The notes under the pieces are model-generated. The model saw nothing but the letters and a program-made list of their open reading frames with translations. It was not told the origin of the DNA and ran no database searches. Shown here one piece after another: positions 20,701 through 31,732 of a DNA stretch of 64,000 nt (positions are counted from its first letter, which is position 1; each line of letters begins with the position of its first letter). Location of the stretch: contig OX388350.1 of NCBI GenBank assembly GCA_947579665.1, positions 43,433,393 through 43,497,392 of the forward strand. The letters are read 5' to 3'. The position numbers and the translations under genes were made by a program. The DNA comes from Sympetrum striolatum (lineage: Eukaryota; Arthropoda; Insecta; Odonata; Libellulidae).

Positions 20701-23447
20701 TTATATTTTTATGCATTAGCTAGAAATTTCCGTCTCTGCTGGTTAGTTATGTTTCTCTTTCATTTTACAACAATTTTCATTACATAGTTTCTTATTCCCT
20801 TTAATGTTCATATTTTCTTGAAATTTTCTGGATTTTTATACAACTTTTCTTATTGAATTTACCTTTTTAAATTATTTCCATTACAATTCCTAATCTTATC
20901 ACATATTCTCTTCTCTTTTTTTATTGAGGTACTTATATCAATTGCAATGTTTAATGGAAGCATTGTGCTTTGAAATCTCCTTGACAAGAAGTCCATTCCT
21001 TGATATTTATGCTGAAGCTCTGAAGCTTTTATCAGATCAAGCAGATTCCCTTACAGTAACTTAAAACATCATTCTGAAATGAATCTCTTTTCTTCTGGTT
21101 TTTACCAATGGAGTTTCTTATTCCCTGAAACTAACATTCACTAATCTTATCAACTTTCTTCTTTATACTGACTGACTTCTAACCTTTGTGTACTTTTCGA
21201 ATAATTGATTGAGCAGTGGAGAAGTTAATTCTCAATAAAAAAGTAATTTTGACAACATTTATTGTCAAGGAACAAGATTGATTCCAGTAGTATGAAAATG
21301 TGTTATAGTTTTCCTGGCCATCATATGTCTGACGAAAAGATTGATCCTTTTGTCCATGTTTCTTGTTTTCACATTACTCTGCAAGTCTTACTGAAAAAAA
21401 CTATAGCTAGAATTCCTCCCACTGCAGAAGAGCTTGCAGCTTGGACGAGAGTACACTAACATCCGGTATTCAAGTGAAGGGGGCAGTAGTGGTCTGGGGG
21501 TGGGGACAGGAGGAATCGGAGGCAGTGGGGGTGTTGCAGTTGGAGCAGGAAATGCAGGGGGCCTAACGTTAACGTTATCTAGGTCTACGACATCGTTACC
21601 TACAACTCCTAGTTCTGCTTCAACTTCCACAAGGGACAAGAGGGGACCTAGCAGGGCATCTTCGGATGCTCATCTTCCAAGGTATGTCTAATTCAATTAT
21701 AGAAAGCCTTGTTTAGTAGCCCGCGTTCTGATGGTTGTAGTATACAGTCAGTCATCGACTTATGACCAAGAACCTGGAAAAGACTTGATTGGTGTTTCTC
21801 AGCTTGATAGCATCTGTTTAAATGAAGATAATAAAAAGATTAAATAGCTAACTAAGGAAATGGTTTAGTATTTATTTAAACAGTATGCTGAAGGGTGATA
21901 AAATGTTATACAAATAATCTAAAGAAAGCTGCTATAGTAAAAAAACTATGACGATTATAAGTAACTTCTATTATGTTTTTTGGCTAACTTAAAGAAGGTA
22001 AAAGGAATTTTAAATTCAAGCAGCCTCCATTTTGGAACAAGATGGTGTGCATAAAAAGTACATCTATTGAAATATACATACATACATATACGTATAAAAA
22101 CTATTAATAACTGACTAATGTCCAAATCGACGAACAATCTATCTGTCAGAACTGAATGTAGTCATAAGTCGACAACTGACTGTATATGAGTGTGTTAATC
22201 CAAGCAATTTATCTTTTCATCTTCAGAGAAATTTTTGCCAATAAAAAATTAAACTTGTGATATTCTCTCTCATTCAGTAATCGTCATTTAATAGAAAACA
22301 ATTTGGAAAGTTCATGATTTTGGTCTTTAAACTCCTGATATTAAATGCTTATCTATGCTTACGGTGCCAATATTGCTTGTCAAAGCAATTTCCTTTGCAT
22401 ATAATTTATCTAGTTGTAATGTTTCCAGCTTCCATTATCTCCAGTTTAAATTTTCTCTAACCTCATGAGCATTGTAGGAATTGTCAAGGGGGCCATACAA
22501 AATCTAGTTAAAGCAATATAATTGCTATGTATGCACTTAACTATTTACATCCGAGCTGCACTTTTTTAGCATTACACATTACTTTTTTTTAATTAACAAC
22601 TGTTTATGTGGTTACATTAACTGTTAATTGGTTACATTAACAGTGGTTATGGTATAGAGTTATAAATTTGCTAATTATAAAATAAATTAATATGCTTCTG
22701 ATAATTTTAAAAACTGGCAAGAACAGATTCTGTGGTTTGATATGCACATCTTGTACTTTGAGTTTTTCATGAATTGTTCTTCAGTTATATTTATTGTTGA
22801 TTATTTTCAAAGTTTGCCTCATGGATAGCCAAATAGGTTGTGAAATTGCCATTTGGTTAAAGTTTTATTGTGTTCAATTTACATTGGGGGACCAAGTAAG
22901 CATATTTACTTTCAAAAGCATTCAAAACTGCAACAACTATGTTTAAAATTATTTTTCTGAGTAAGAATAAGTCATTTCTGGTTGATTTCCAGTCATTTAT
23001 CATGGATATAAACAATATATTCAATGAATAGTTTTTATCTGATAAGGCTCTTCTTTACGTTCTATCTTCTATAGATTTCAATCTGAAATTTTCTCATTAT
23101 ACTCATATCTTAAGAGCATGTGTTCAACTTATATCTGGACTTAATATACCTAAATTGAAAGTAACGGTTTTACAATAATTCATGACTGGAACCTTGTGCT
23201 TACAATAAGCAGAATATCTATCAAAATATCTTTTATTAGTAATACCTTTATTGTTTAGAGAGGGTATTTTAGAACTGAATTTTCTCAAAAACTTTTACTC
23301 TCATTTTCCAGGCCCCCTGAGGAACTTCCCAAGCAGATATACGAGAACATCCCTCTGAAAGAAAGGAAATTGTCTGCAAACAGCTACAACATCAACCCCC
23401 CACCAAGTTTTGCTCCACCACCACCTCCTCCTCCTCGTAAAACGTGA
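14625..23447 (+). CDS. csw: corkscrew/SHP2 tyrosine phosphatase, 3' ten exons
   Basis: Non-receptor protein tyrosine phosphatase that acts with receptor tyrosine kinases (Torso, Sevenless, EGFR in Drosophila) to promote Ras-MAPK signalling. Exons: 14625-14787, 15632-15808, 16228-16375, 16997-17076, 17303-17455, 18343-18591, 19509-19692, 20363-20514, 21428-21681, 23312-23447. All have GT-AG introns and matching phases and encode 564 residues after a split Arg codon. Seen: the second SH2 domain with FLVRES; a PTP domain with [18 protein letters not shown] loop, [10 protein letters not shown] and a QTEAQYKF Q-loop; then a tail with YTNI and YENI motifs and a proline run. The first SH2 domain is not in the window, so the gene is 5'-partial here. 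There is no large insert before IATQGC, unlike Drosophila. Confidence 0.96.
15632..15808 (+). CDS. csw: csw exon: second part of C-terminal SH2 and linker
   Basis: Encodes 59 codons in phase 0, including [22 protein letters not shown] and the linker into the phosphatase domain. Acceptor TTTCAG, donor GTAAAT. Confidence 0.96.
16228..16375 (+). CDS. csw: csw exon: start of PTP domain
   Basis: Encodes [13 protein letters not shown] and KNRYKNILP, the PTP entry motif. It ends one base into the next codon, completed by the exon at 16997. Confidence 0.97.
16997..17076 (+). CDS. csw: csw exon: PTP domain, YINANYI motif
   Basis: 2 + 26 codons encoding DHTRVKL and [10 protein letters not shown]. In Drosophila a long serine- and cysteine-rich insert follows shortly after this motif; here the next exon leads directly to IATQGC. 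Confidence 0.96.
17303..17455 (+). CDS. csw: csw exon: PTP domain, IATQGC to ERGK
   Basis: 51 codons, phase 0 at both ends. Encodes [30 protein letters not shown] and ERGK. The first 12 residues ([12 protein letters not shown]) are all that stand where Drosophila has its large insert. Confidence 0.97.
18343..18591 (+). CDS. csw: csw exon: PTP domain with an internal insert
   Basis: 83 codons. Begins [11 protein letters not shown], continues to [10 protein letters not shown], and ends KVFHYHFQ. Between them is a charged, Gly-rich stretch (starting [12 protein letters not shown] and including GLRGGRKG) with no counterpart in vertebrate SHP2. Confidence 0.96.
19509..19692 (+). CDS. csw: csw exon: catalytic WPD loop and P-loop
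   Basis: Encodes [12 protein letters not shown] (WPD general acid) and [10 protein letters not shown], whose nucleophile Cys codon is at 19620-19622. 61 codons plus one base. Confidence 0.98.
20363..20514 (+). CDS. csw: csw exon: PTP Q-loop and end of domain
   Basis: 2 + 50 codons with [15 protein letters not shown] and [10 protein letters not shown]. The frame stays open about 125 bp into the intron, but the donor AACAG|GTTAGT at 20515 fits the phase of the next exon. Confidence 0.96.
21428..21681 (+). CDS. csw: csw exon: C-terminal tail with YTNI motif
   Basis: 84 codons plus two bases. Begins [14 protein letters not shown]; the Tyr codon is at 21452 and matches the Grb2-type pYxN site of SHP2 (Y542 region). 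A Gly-rich and then Ser/Thr-rich linker follows. This part is poorly conserved, but its phases fit both neighbours. Confidence 0.92.
21745..22182. mobile_element. 438-bp TA-flanked MITE in last csw intron
   Basis: Terminal inverted repeats begin CAGTCAGTCATCGACTTA at the left. The right end reads the same inward, with two substitutions (CAGTCAGTTGTCGACTTA). Both ends are flanked by TA (21743-21744, 22183-22184). There is no coding capacity. TA targets and CAGT-initial ends fit a Tc1/mariner or pogo-type MITE. Confidence 0.85.
23312..23447 (+). CDS. csw: csw last exon: YENI motif and proline tail
   Basis: Completes an Arg codon and encodes 44 residues to TGA at 23445-23447. QIYENIPL (Tyr codon 23340-23342) matches the second pYxN site of vertebrate SHP2 (Y580 region). 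The protein ends in a run of seven prolines and RKT. Confidence 0.93.
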
Positions 23448-25870
23448 TCTCCCAGTATTCAAACATAACTGCAAAACCCTGTGGAAAAATCTAATTAAAA
23501 ATACTTTCCTCACCCACCAACATGCACTGATATCTCTTTCAGACAATTGGTGTTTAGCTAGTGTGCAGGGTTTTTTCCTTAAAAATTTCCATGTCGAAAA
23601 TTGTGGCATATTACAAAAACATGCCCTCTCATTTGGTCTTTTGTAAAAGAAATGCTGGTGATAGGATGAGATCTATGTGCTTAGCTGCACATTGGGAATC
23701 CTAATTTGTCCACGGTTTTACAAACTTCCCATCTTAAAAGTAGTTTTCACTCCCCCAGAACATTTTTCCTTCCCTCAAATTTTGCAATTGGCTAAAAAGT
23801 CTTTCATTGAATTGGAATTAATTTTATGATTTTTCGTCATTCGTTTTAAGCTCCAGAAACTGTATCATTCAATCCCCTGATTTATTGCACATCTTTTTAT
23901 TTATTGCCATATATGAGTGAATGTTGAAGATAGCTTTACTTGACCTTAATGTTAGAGTAATGGACATTTTTTAAGCAAGTTGTCTAGTTTCCATTTTACT
24001 CACTTATATGTTAGTGTTTTAGTTTACAACAATGAATTTTTATTTTTCTCATGTTGATTACCTTTAAGATTTGTTCAGAAGGTTAGGCGATGAAAGGATT
24101 TTTCCTTAACCTGAATCAGCTTCTTTGTAGTTCTTGAAAAAGAAATGCGCATGAAAACAAACTCTCAGACCTATATGAGTAACACTAGAATGACTGCATT
24201 GCTGAAAAATTTTTAACAGATACTCTGTGTGTTGATGCCAATATAGAAGAGAAAAAGCTATACATATTTTTTTCTAGTCAGTTCTGTGCATGAATATTTA
24301 TGGTGGTGTAGTTGAACTGGAGAAAAAGTATAAAAACTTCATTTTAATATGCATGCCGCCCTATTCGTCCATTCAATTCCTTCAAGCAATATTTTCTGTG
24401 ACCATGTTACATCCTTGAGTTTAGATATGGAAAAACGGCAAGCTTTTGTCCGATTATGTAACTATGAGGCATGACGTCACTACATGGTTGATGTAAAATA
24501 AGGCTGATTTGAGATTTCATATTGATGTAAATGATCCAAAAAGTTCAGTATTTTGAGTCCTTCAATCCGGAAAAAATGTTTGAGGAAAAGTGGTTGTTCT
24601 TCATCAATTTACTTTCACATATTCTTGTCTTCGATTAATGAGTCATCATAACAATTAACAACAGTTGAATCAAATATATATATTTATGCAGAACCTCTGG
24701 TGTTATATGATTATACTTTGTGTTTAAAGATACTGCATCAGTATTGGCAAGCACTTGCTTTCAAATAACTTAACAGGACATGTTGTTGATTTGTCCTAAA
24801 CAAATTGAGGGTTTATGTTTAATGTCAGGTTACATCCTTCTAATTGACTTGTAAGAAGGGAAATTGCGGAGATGAAGAATTGAACGTTGTTGCTGATGGA
24901 ATTTATTACAATTATTTGAGTACCTTTCTCCCTTGTGTTATGTTTACGTTGGGAATGTATATTTCTTTGGTTGCACAATATGGATGTTGTCTTTGGATCA
25001 CATCCAAATGTTAGCATGAGAATGCACCTTTATTTTTCAAATTTAAAAAAACGAAATCCGTCAAAACTCATCCTTTTTTAAGAGAGAGAGCAAAAGAATT
25101 CCTGTCCCAGGGAAAAATTGGCCTGTCATCATTATTTATTGTTCCAGACGAAAAATTTTAAGGTATTAATGCACAAAAAGGGAAGTCGACTCTTGAATTT
25201 TCCTGCTTGTAATTCATAGATTAAGATGTTCTTAATATTAAGCGGCGTTTAAGAAAAAATTAAAGTGCCGGCAGGTGTTCGAGATGGCACGATTTTCAGA
25301 CCTTGTCATAGTGTTGTGTGTGTGATCCATTAAGTGTGAACATAAAAGATAAATGTGTCCAATGGTGCATCTCTCCATCCCAGCTCGCCAGATTCAAATG
25401 GTCTTTGAGTGCTGCGTGCTGTCACGCGATGGAAGTGCATCCAGTGAAGTTCACAACAGACCAAAATATCACTTATTTTCCTCCAATTGTACCTTTGATC
25501 CCATTTCATTGTAACATCAATTTACAGCTTTATATTTCCCCTCCAATTCGTGGTGGTGTTGAGTGTGTCTGCTGCAGTTTTATTTTTGTACCGAGGACTC
25601 GAGTGTCTGCTAAGTGGCTGTCAAAAATTAAGGTGTTGAACAATGAAACCAAACGATGGATGACAATTGCTGTCGGTTACTTGCCTAGTGCATGCTTTTA
25701 TTCAGAACCATGACTCAGACTGATGAAATGAAAAGGATTTTAAATAGGGGTGAAGGCTGCAATGTATTGTGGGAAGGTTTTGGAGAGGAATGCCTCACTG
25801 CACTTGTTGCCACATGTACATTTTTGTATGTGAATATAAATAAACCACTGATTGTGAACCAAGAAGTGAT
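23448..25870 (+). other. csw: probable corkscrew 3' UTR
   Basis: No coding signal follows the csw stop. AATAAA at 25839-25844 followed by a GT-rich stretch near 25865 is a good polyadenylation candidate, which would give a 2.4-kb 3' UTR. Short open frames at 25318-25713 and 25692-25925 resemble nothing and overlap this tail. Confidence 0.4.
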
Positions 25871-27512
25871 GTTGTGTTCAAGAATTCAGTTTTATTACTT
25901 CTCTCCGAATTGGAATTTCCTGTAAATATCTAGGTCATCAGAAAAATACATTGAAGAGGTATTATTTGGTTGACTCATGGCTATTTACGAGTATTTTCGT
26001 ATTTTGGGCAAATTGACTTCTTCAGAGTACTTAAAATTAAAATTCGTAATGATCTGACCATCCGTGAATTAGTAGTTGTGGTAAATTTTAATGATCATCA
26101 AGATATTCTTCCATGGTTGGAACATTTCCTTTTGCAGAAACTTGATGTTCCATTCTGATATGATTCATCTCATACTTCTATGTTATATGAATGTTTGAAC
26201 TGCCAGTTCCTCATTAGGTTTCTTTTTCTGTAAGTTGAAGCAATTTTTTAAATTCAAATTTTTCATATTTATAAAGATTCAGCATTCTTACCTGTGGATT
26301 GTTAGCTTAATTCAGACTATTATTTTCCTGTCATAAATGTTACATGCGAAGAAAAATAATTATTCCCTATCTGTAGGGTAAGCATTTTTAACCATCTGTT
26401 TTGAATGCTCGTTGTTTGAAATTCATCACTGATCGGGATTTGATCCTTGATAAGAATTTGGGAAATTGTGGAAACGGTCGGCTATCAACATTGTTATGCT
26501 TTATTAGATAAACTTAAATGCTTATGTTCAATTATAAATACACAATTCTTAGTAGTAACATTCATAATTTTTCAGGTTGTATCATAGAATATTGTAGATT
26601 TTCAATCTATTCTTTGTAAATTAATAAGAGGAATAGTCAAGTAATTGAAACATATTTTGTTCTGATCAGATACGATTATAGAAAATAATCATGCATAAAT
26701 TCTATGGAAGAGTTCGTATTCAAATCTTAACAACTCTCATTCAAGACTTTGTTTTGGCAAAAGAATGTATCCTTCGTAGAATTTAAAAATATATTCTTTG
26801 AACATGATGTATAGGAAGATAACATAGTAAAATATACTTTACTACTTACTAACAATTATTTATACACTCATATTAAATTTTTAAATTCTTATAAATTTTA
26901 CATGAATTGGCAACAACATAGCCTATCAGATGCCAGTAATAATCGTGGAATATTAATGCTAAAGTCATAAAAGGAGTACTAAATACACTCACACTAAACA
27001 CACACTACTATGCCATTATAAATAAATGTTGGACTTAATATGAATAAAAATGATTGGATTTAAATAATTTTATTAATAAATGGAATGGTAAAATTTTTCA
27101 TAAAAACAATTCACAGTCATTAATTGACATATTCCCATCAAGTTACATTTACAATATTCACAAAGAGAGCATTCCTTGTAAAATTTATTTATAGCAATAT
27201 TTATTGTCATGTTGTCAGCAGTAATATTGTTTAGTCAACATATATTGAACATTCATTGAGTATCAGTTAAGCGATATAATTAGAACATAAAAATATAATA
27301 AGCATATATTTAGTTAACAAAAATAAGCACAACTTTCTTAGCCTTACAATTGAAGATATTAGAAATAATTGACAATGTTAAAGCTTATTAAAGGACTTAC
27401 AAAAATATATACATATTAAAAATAGCAAGGGATAAGAAACTTCCTCAAATCAAAATTTATAATATCTTGTAATGCAATAATTTTCTTGGCAAGCAAGCAG
27501 CACCTCAATTTT
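25871..27512. other. intergenic, between two converging genes
   Basis: AT-rich with no recognised feature. TTTATT at 27184-27189 could be a minus-strand AATAAA signal for the Costars gene, among several such hits. Confidence 0.4.
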
Positions 27513-30500
27513 CTAATCTTCATCACTGTCGGAATGAAAGATAGCTCTGATTTGTTTAATGGGCTTCAAGAGATAAATTATAACATCATCATCTCTTCTC
27601 TGAAAAATAAACAAAAGAATTATTTCATATGTTTCATAAATTACTGGCAGATGTAAGCTTTTAGTTATTCTTCATACCTGAAATAACATTTCTCCTTCAA
27701 AATGTAAAAGTTCATGTTTGCGACCTCTAAGGAGAATACCAACAACTTTGTTGGATATATTTGTGTATATCTGAAAATATAAAAAGGGAAAAATAAGTCA
27801 TTAATACATCATGATTAGAAAATTTTAATCAAAGAAGAAAGTTTATGCTTTCAAATCACAAATATTTGCAAAAATCTAAACAAGAAGGAAGTATTTCCAG
27901 GTTATCTATGAGTTCCCTTCTTTAATAATTTAGTTTTAGTTGCCTGTCGCTAGAACAATCATCTGAATAATGAGGATTTTATGACAGGGATTCAACCCTA
28001 CATATACATGCTTATGCAAAATTCTCTGACTCAAATCAAATACGTATCTTGATGCTCTAGAGAGAAGCAGAAATGCCAAAAATAATCCAAGTAGAGGCCA
28101 ATGTATGAATTCAAGTATGAATTTTTGAAGATGATTTTGAAGAAATCATGACTGACAAAAATATTGTTTTTATTCAAGGCAATACTTATTCAAGGCAATA
28201 CAAGAAACAGATAGATATAGAAGCTAATGATAAAAGGATTTTAAAAAATAGCCTAAGAAGAATATGTTGAGTTAGAAACTTAGATGGGAAGTAAAGATAA
28301 TTATTAGAACTAAGGTTAAGGTAAGTTTTTAAATGTAAAATTATGGCTCAAACACAGGAAACAAACATAGTAATTATTCAAAAATCTGATTTCTCTTATA
28401 ATCAGCCTATTTTTTTAAGTATAAAAATCTGTACATTTAGCAATCTCATACAAATATTCTATTCCACAAAATTACTAGCTGTTCTAAAATTTATTTAGTT
28501 GGATAGCTTATGTTCAAGCACACTGGCATAATCTAAAGATAAGTCTATTATCCATTATTTCAGTCAGAAAAATTCCACTTTTTATCAATTTGTTTGGACA
28601 TGTTACCAATAATAATTATTACTGACTTACCTTCCATTTTATTTTTAATTATTTAGAATTGAAAATATGATGCTGCAGCATAGCTTTACCTTAAACAATT
28701 CTCCAAAAGATATACCAACCACATCTCCATCAGTATATTCAGCATTCTCATGGATGATTTCACAGAGTTCTAACATTTCTTTCGAGATGTGGCTGTGTGC
28801 TTTAAGACCTCTGAATTCAGTTTTTGATCCGGAAGGAGGCCTGAAAAAGTGGAAACAGTCAAGTAAGTGCCATTTGGAAAATTCTTATAATGCCATTTGG
28901 AAAATTCATTTTAACTTTCTCTCCTATTTAATAGTATCATCAATGAATTACAATGGTTTGACAACAGGATATATTAATATTCTGTCATGAGTCACCATCT
29001 TCAGTCTTATTTAAAGATAATTTCATTGAATGTTCGAATTGTGTAATCAAGGCTATTTGAAGAAGCAGTTCTTTTGAATTCAAAATAAGAACTGGTGTAA
29101 ACTTCTGTAACTTAGCATTACATATTGAATTCAATTTTGTGTGGCATTTTTGGCCAATTTGTCACTTCAAACCGATGAAATGACAGTGTACATGACAATT
29201 CTGCTCAAAACTGAATTTCATACACAATGCTAAGTTACAGAATTAGAACCATGGTCGTTAATTTCAATTATTGACTGACAATGAGTAATAAATTTATAAT
29301 ATTATTTATTTATATTTGAAATTACCAAGAGATTAGTTTAAGTGTGTTTCTGTGAAGCAAGATATTTGAAAACGTAATTTGTAATGTTCTTTTTGAGCTC
29401 CTACTAACCTTCCATACTCAGGATCTCCTTTTTTGGGACAAAATGCAACTTTTCCATGTCCTTTATATTTATCTGAGAAGGGATTTTCCTCTTGAGATTT
29501 TTGATGGGAGTCAGATTTTTTCTGGAACATGGCCACTTTGTCTGAGAGTCCTCTGCAGTATCGTTTGTCTAAGGGATCTTTCTGGAATCCAATTAAGTAG
29601 TGGAAGAATCAAGTTTAAGTGAAATCTATATAATAAAATAGCAACATAGGTATGTTATCTGGATTGCCGTTATAAGTATATGATTTGGTCTGCTCTTAAA
29701 TGCACTTCAAAGTGAGGATGAAATTTCAAATTCCTCTATTTCCTCACTGGTCCAAAGAGTTGTGCAAGTCTATGTAAGTGGAGCACCATGACCTTATGTT
29801 GTCCTTCATAAAATTCAGTAAATACAGACAGGGATAACTGCTATAATTCTGCATCAATAATCCCTCAGTATATTTCATATTATCACAGCCAAAAACATTG
29901 ACTGATGTGAGACAGAAATAAACAAATTATGCATATTTCTTTATCTCAAGCCAAAATAAAATTGAAATATACTTTATTCATCAAGATCAATGTAAAGTAA
30001 AATATATTGAAGCAAGAGAAAATTAAGGGTACTCTTCTTAAGATTTGAGCATTAGCAAATTCAAATGAATTAGCTTGCATTAGACCTAACATTTACTTGA
30101 CAAAACATAAGACAAGCATTGATGAAGATTTTTCGACTGTTATGTGAGGAATAAATAAATATTTTATGTGTGTCACTTGTGTATACATACTATCATGTTG
30201 TTTATAGGTATAGAATAATTTATCAAAATTATCCAAGAAGGTACTGAAGAAAGAACTAACTATTACATATCTCCCTTTTTTGATAGGATGTTAAATTGCT
30301 TAAACAAGTTATAAAAGTGGTAATTTTCATGGTAATGCTCTAATGTAATATTACCATTCAGTTTTGATCAATGAAGACATATAATTTTCATTTCCTGAAT
30401 GTAATCTCTCTGGGCATATTCATTTTAGTCATGAAATGAATTCCTTCCTTTCTTTTGAAGATTTAATTCGGTATTATAAAGAATTTTTTTTTCTCTCTCT

Positions 30501-31732
30501 TGAATTACATTTATGAAATAAAAAATTGGGTATAATAGCGTTCAAAATCTATGTGCATTTATGCTTCAGAGAAATGGGCCAAGTGAAAATTTGAAAATGA
30601 GTTGGGAACTTAATATTCCATAAAATTGAGTTAAGCAGGAGAAAGACCAACATGTTAAAAAAATTCTAATAGAAAGTAATTTGAACAGCTAGATTTTTAG
30701 CTATAATTGAAAGCAGCAGCGATTTAGGTCAAGTTAATTTTTTTGGATGGAACTTATGTACTATTTATGTATTCATCGGAAGGTGGAATTGAGACATTTT
30801 CTTATTCCTAAGACACTTTACATATTGCTTGTAATAAACTAGAGTTCACAATTCAAATCGATTTCTTCTTTCAAGTGTAAGAAAAAGGTTTGTTTCCCCG
30901 CAAGATATATATGTGATAAAAAGACATGTTTAAGGTAAAATTTTTCACCTTATATAAAAAATGTAATTGTTAGCCATTTTTACCTTTATCAAGAATGTAT
31001 GTATATAAATAATTTCTGGCTGGGATTTCCTGTGCTTCCCAAAAGCATCTTAGCACATTTTCTAACACAAAAGGTAAATGTCTTATCTTTAAATGCTTGA
31101 GCAAAATATGTATTATAAAATTTGAATTAGTCTGAGCCTGTGAATACTTTCTTAGCTAGAATAATTGCTTAGCATTCGAAGTTACGCTTTCATATCGCAG
31201 TTTCTTTTGAAAAATAAATCTTAAACACACACACGAACATTAAACATATATATCGCTATGTAGATGGAAACAATGGATAGAGGAACAATAGTGGGATTGT
31301 TGGGATGTTACATTTCGATACAGACGATACTCTTTGCTACAGAAAGATTACAAAGTCTTCCCGAGTAGTAAACCGCGATATAATAGTTTCTCCGTAAAAT
31401 TTGATCCATTTTGAAGCTGTTGTGTTTCACTCGTTAATATCCGTGATATGTTGAGCTGAACGTGCATCGCACTCGTCACGGTCTGGGCTCAACTTTTGAC
31501 CTGATAAATCGCCAGAGCGTTGAAAGCTCAACCCAAGGTATGAGAATGCTCTGGTTTATTCGCTAATAAAGTTTTTCTTTACACATTTACGGAGGTAAAG
31601 TTAACATTTATGTTTTACGAGTAACCTTCACATAGTTCTCCCAACGCCACAAATATTATAGTTTGCATACTACAATGTACATTACTAGAGGGTGTAACTC
31701 ACCAAAAGATCCTCCACCGCGTCTTTATCCAT
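27513..31732 (-). CDS. Costars-domain protein, STARS/ABRA-like, five exons
   Basis: Exons in transcript order: 31703-31732, 29409-29581, 28690-28840, 27678-27770, 27513-27599. They add up to 534 bases, 177 residues plus stop, with all phases consistent and GT-AG introns. Family knowledge: STARS (actin-binding Rho-activating protein) binds actin through its C-terminal Costars domain and promotes SRF/MRTF transcription. Seen: ENPFSDKY and GDPEYGRP match the NPFS and GDxGYGRP motifs of STARS. The Costars core is FGELFKIYTNISNKVVG, ARKH-like GRKHELLHFEGEMLFQ and DDDVIIYLLK. The start is the ATG in AAGATGG at 31730-31732 with an in-frame stop upstream. The protein ends in an acidic tail (SDSDED). 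It is shorter than vertebrate STARS and lies tail-to-tail with csw. Confidence 0.92.

Noticed and set aside
25318..25925. Two open frames downstream of corkscrew
   Set aside because: They lie before the likely polyadenylation signal, have no motif, and fit better as 3' UTR.
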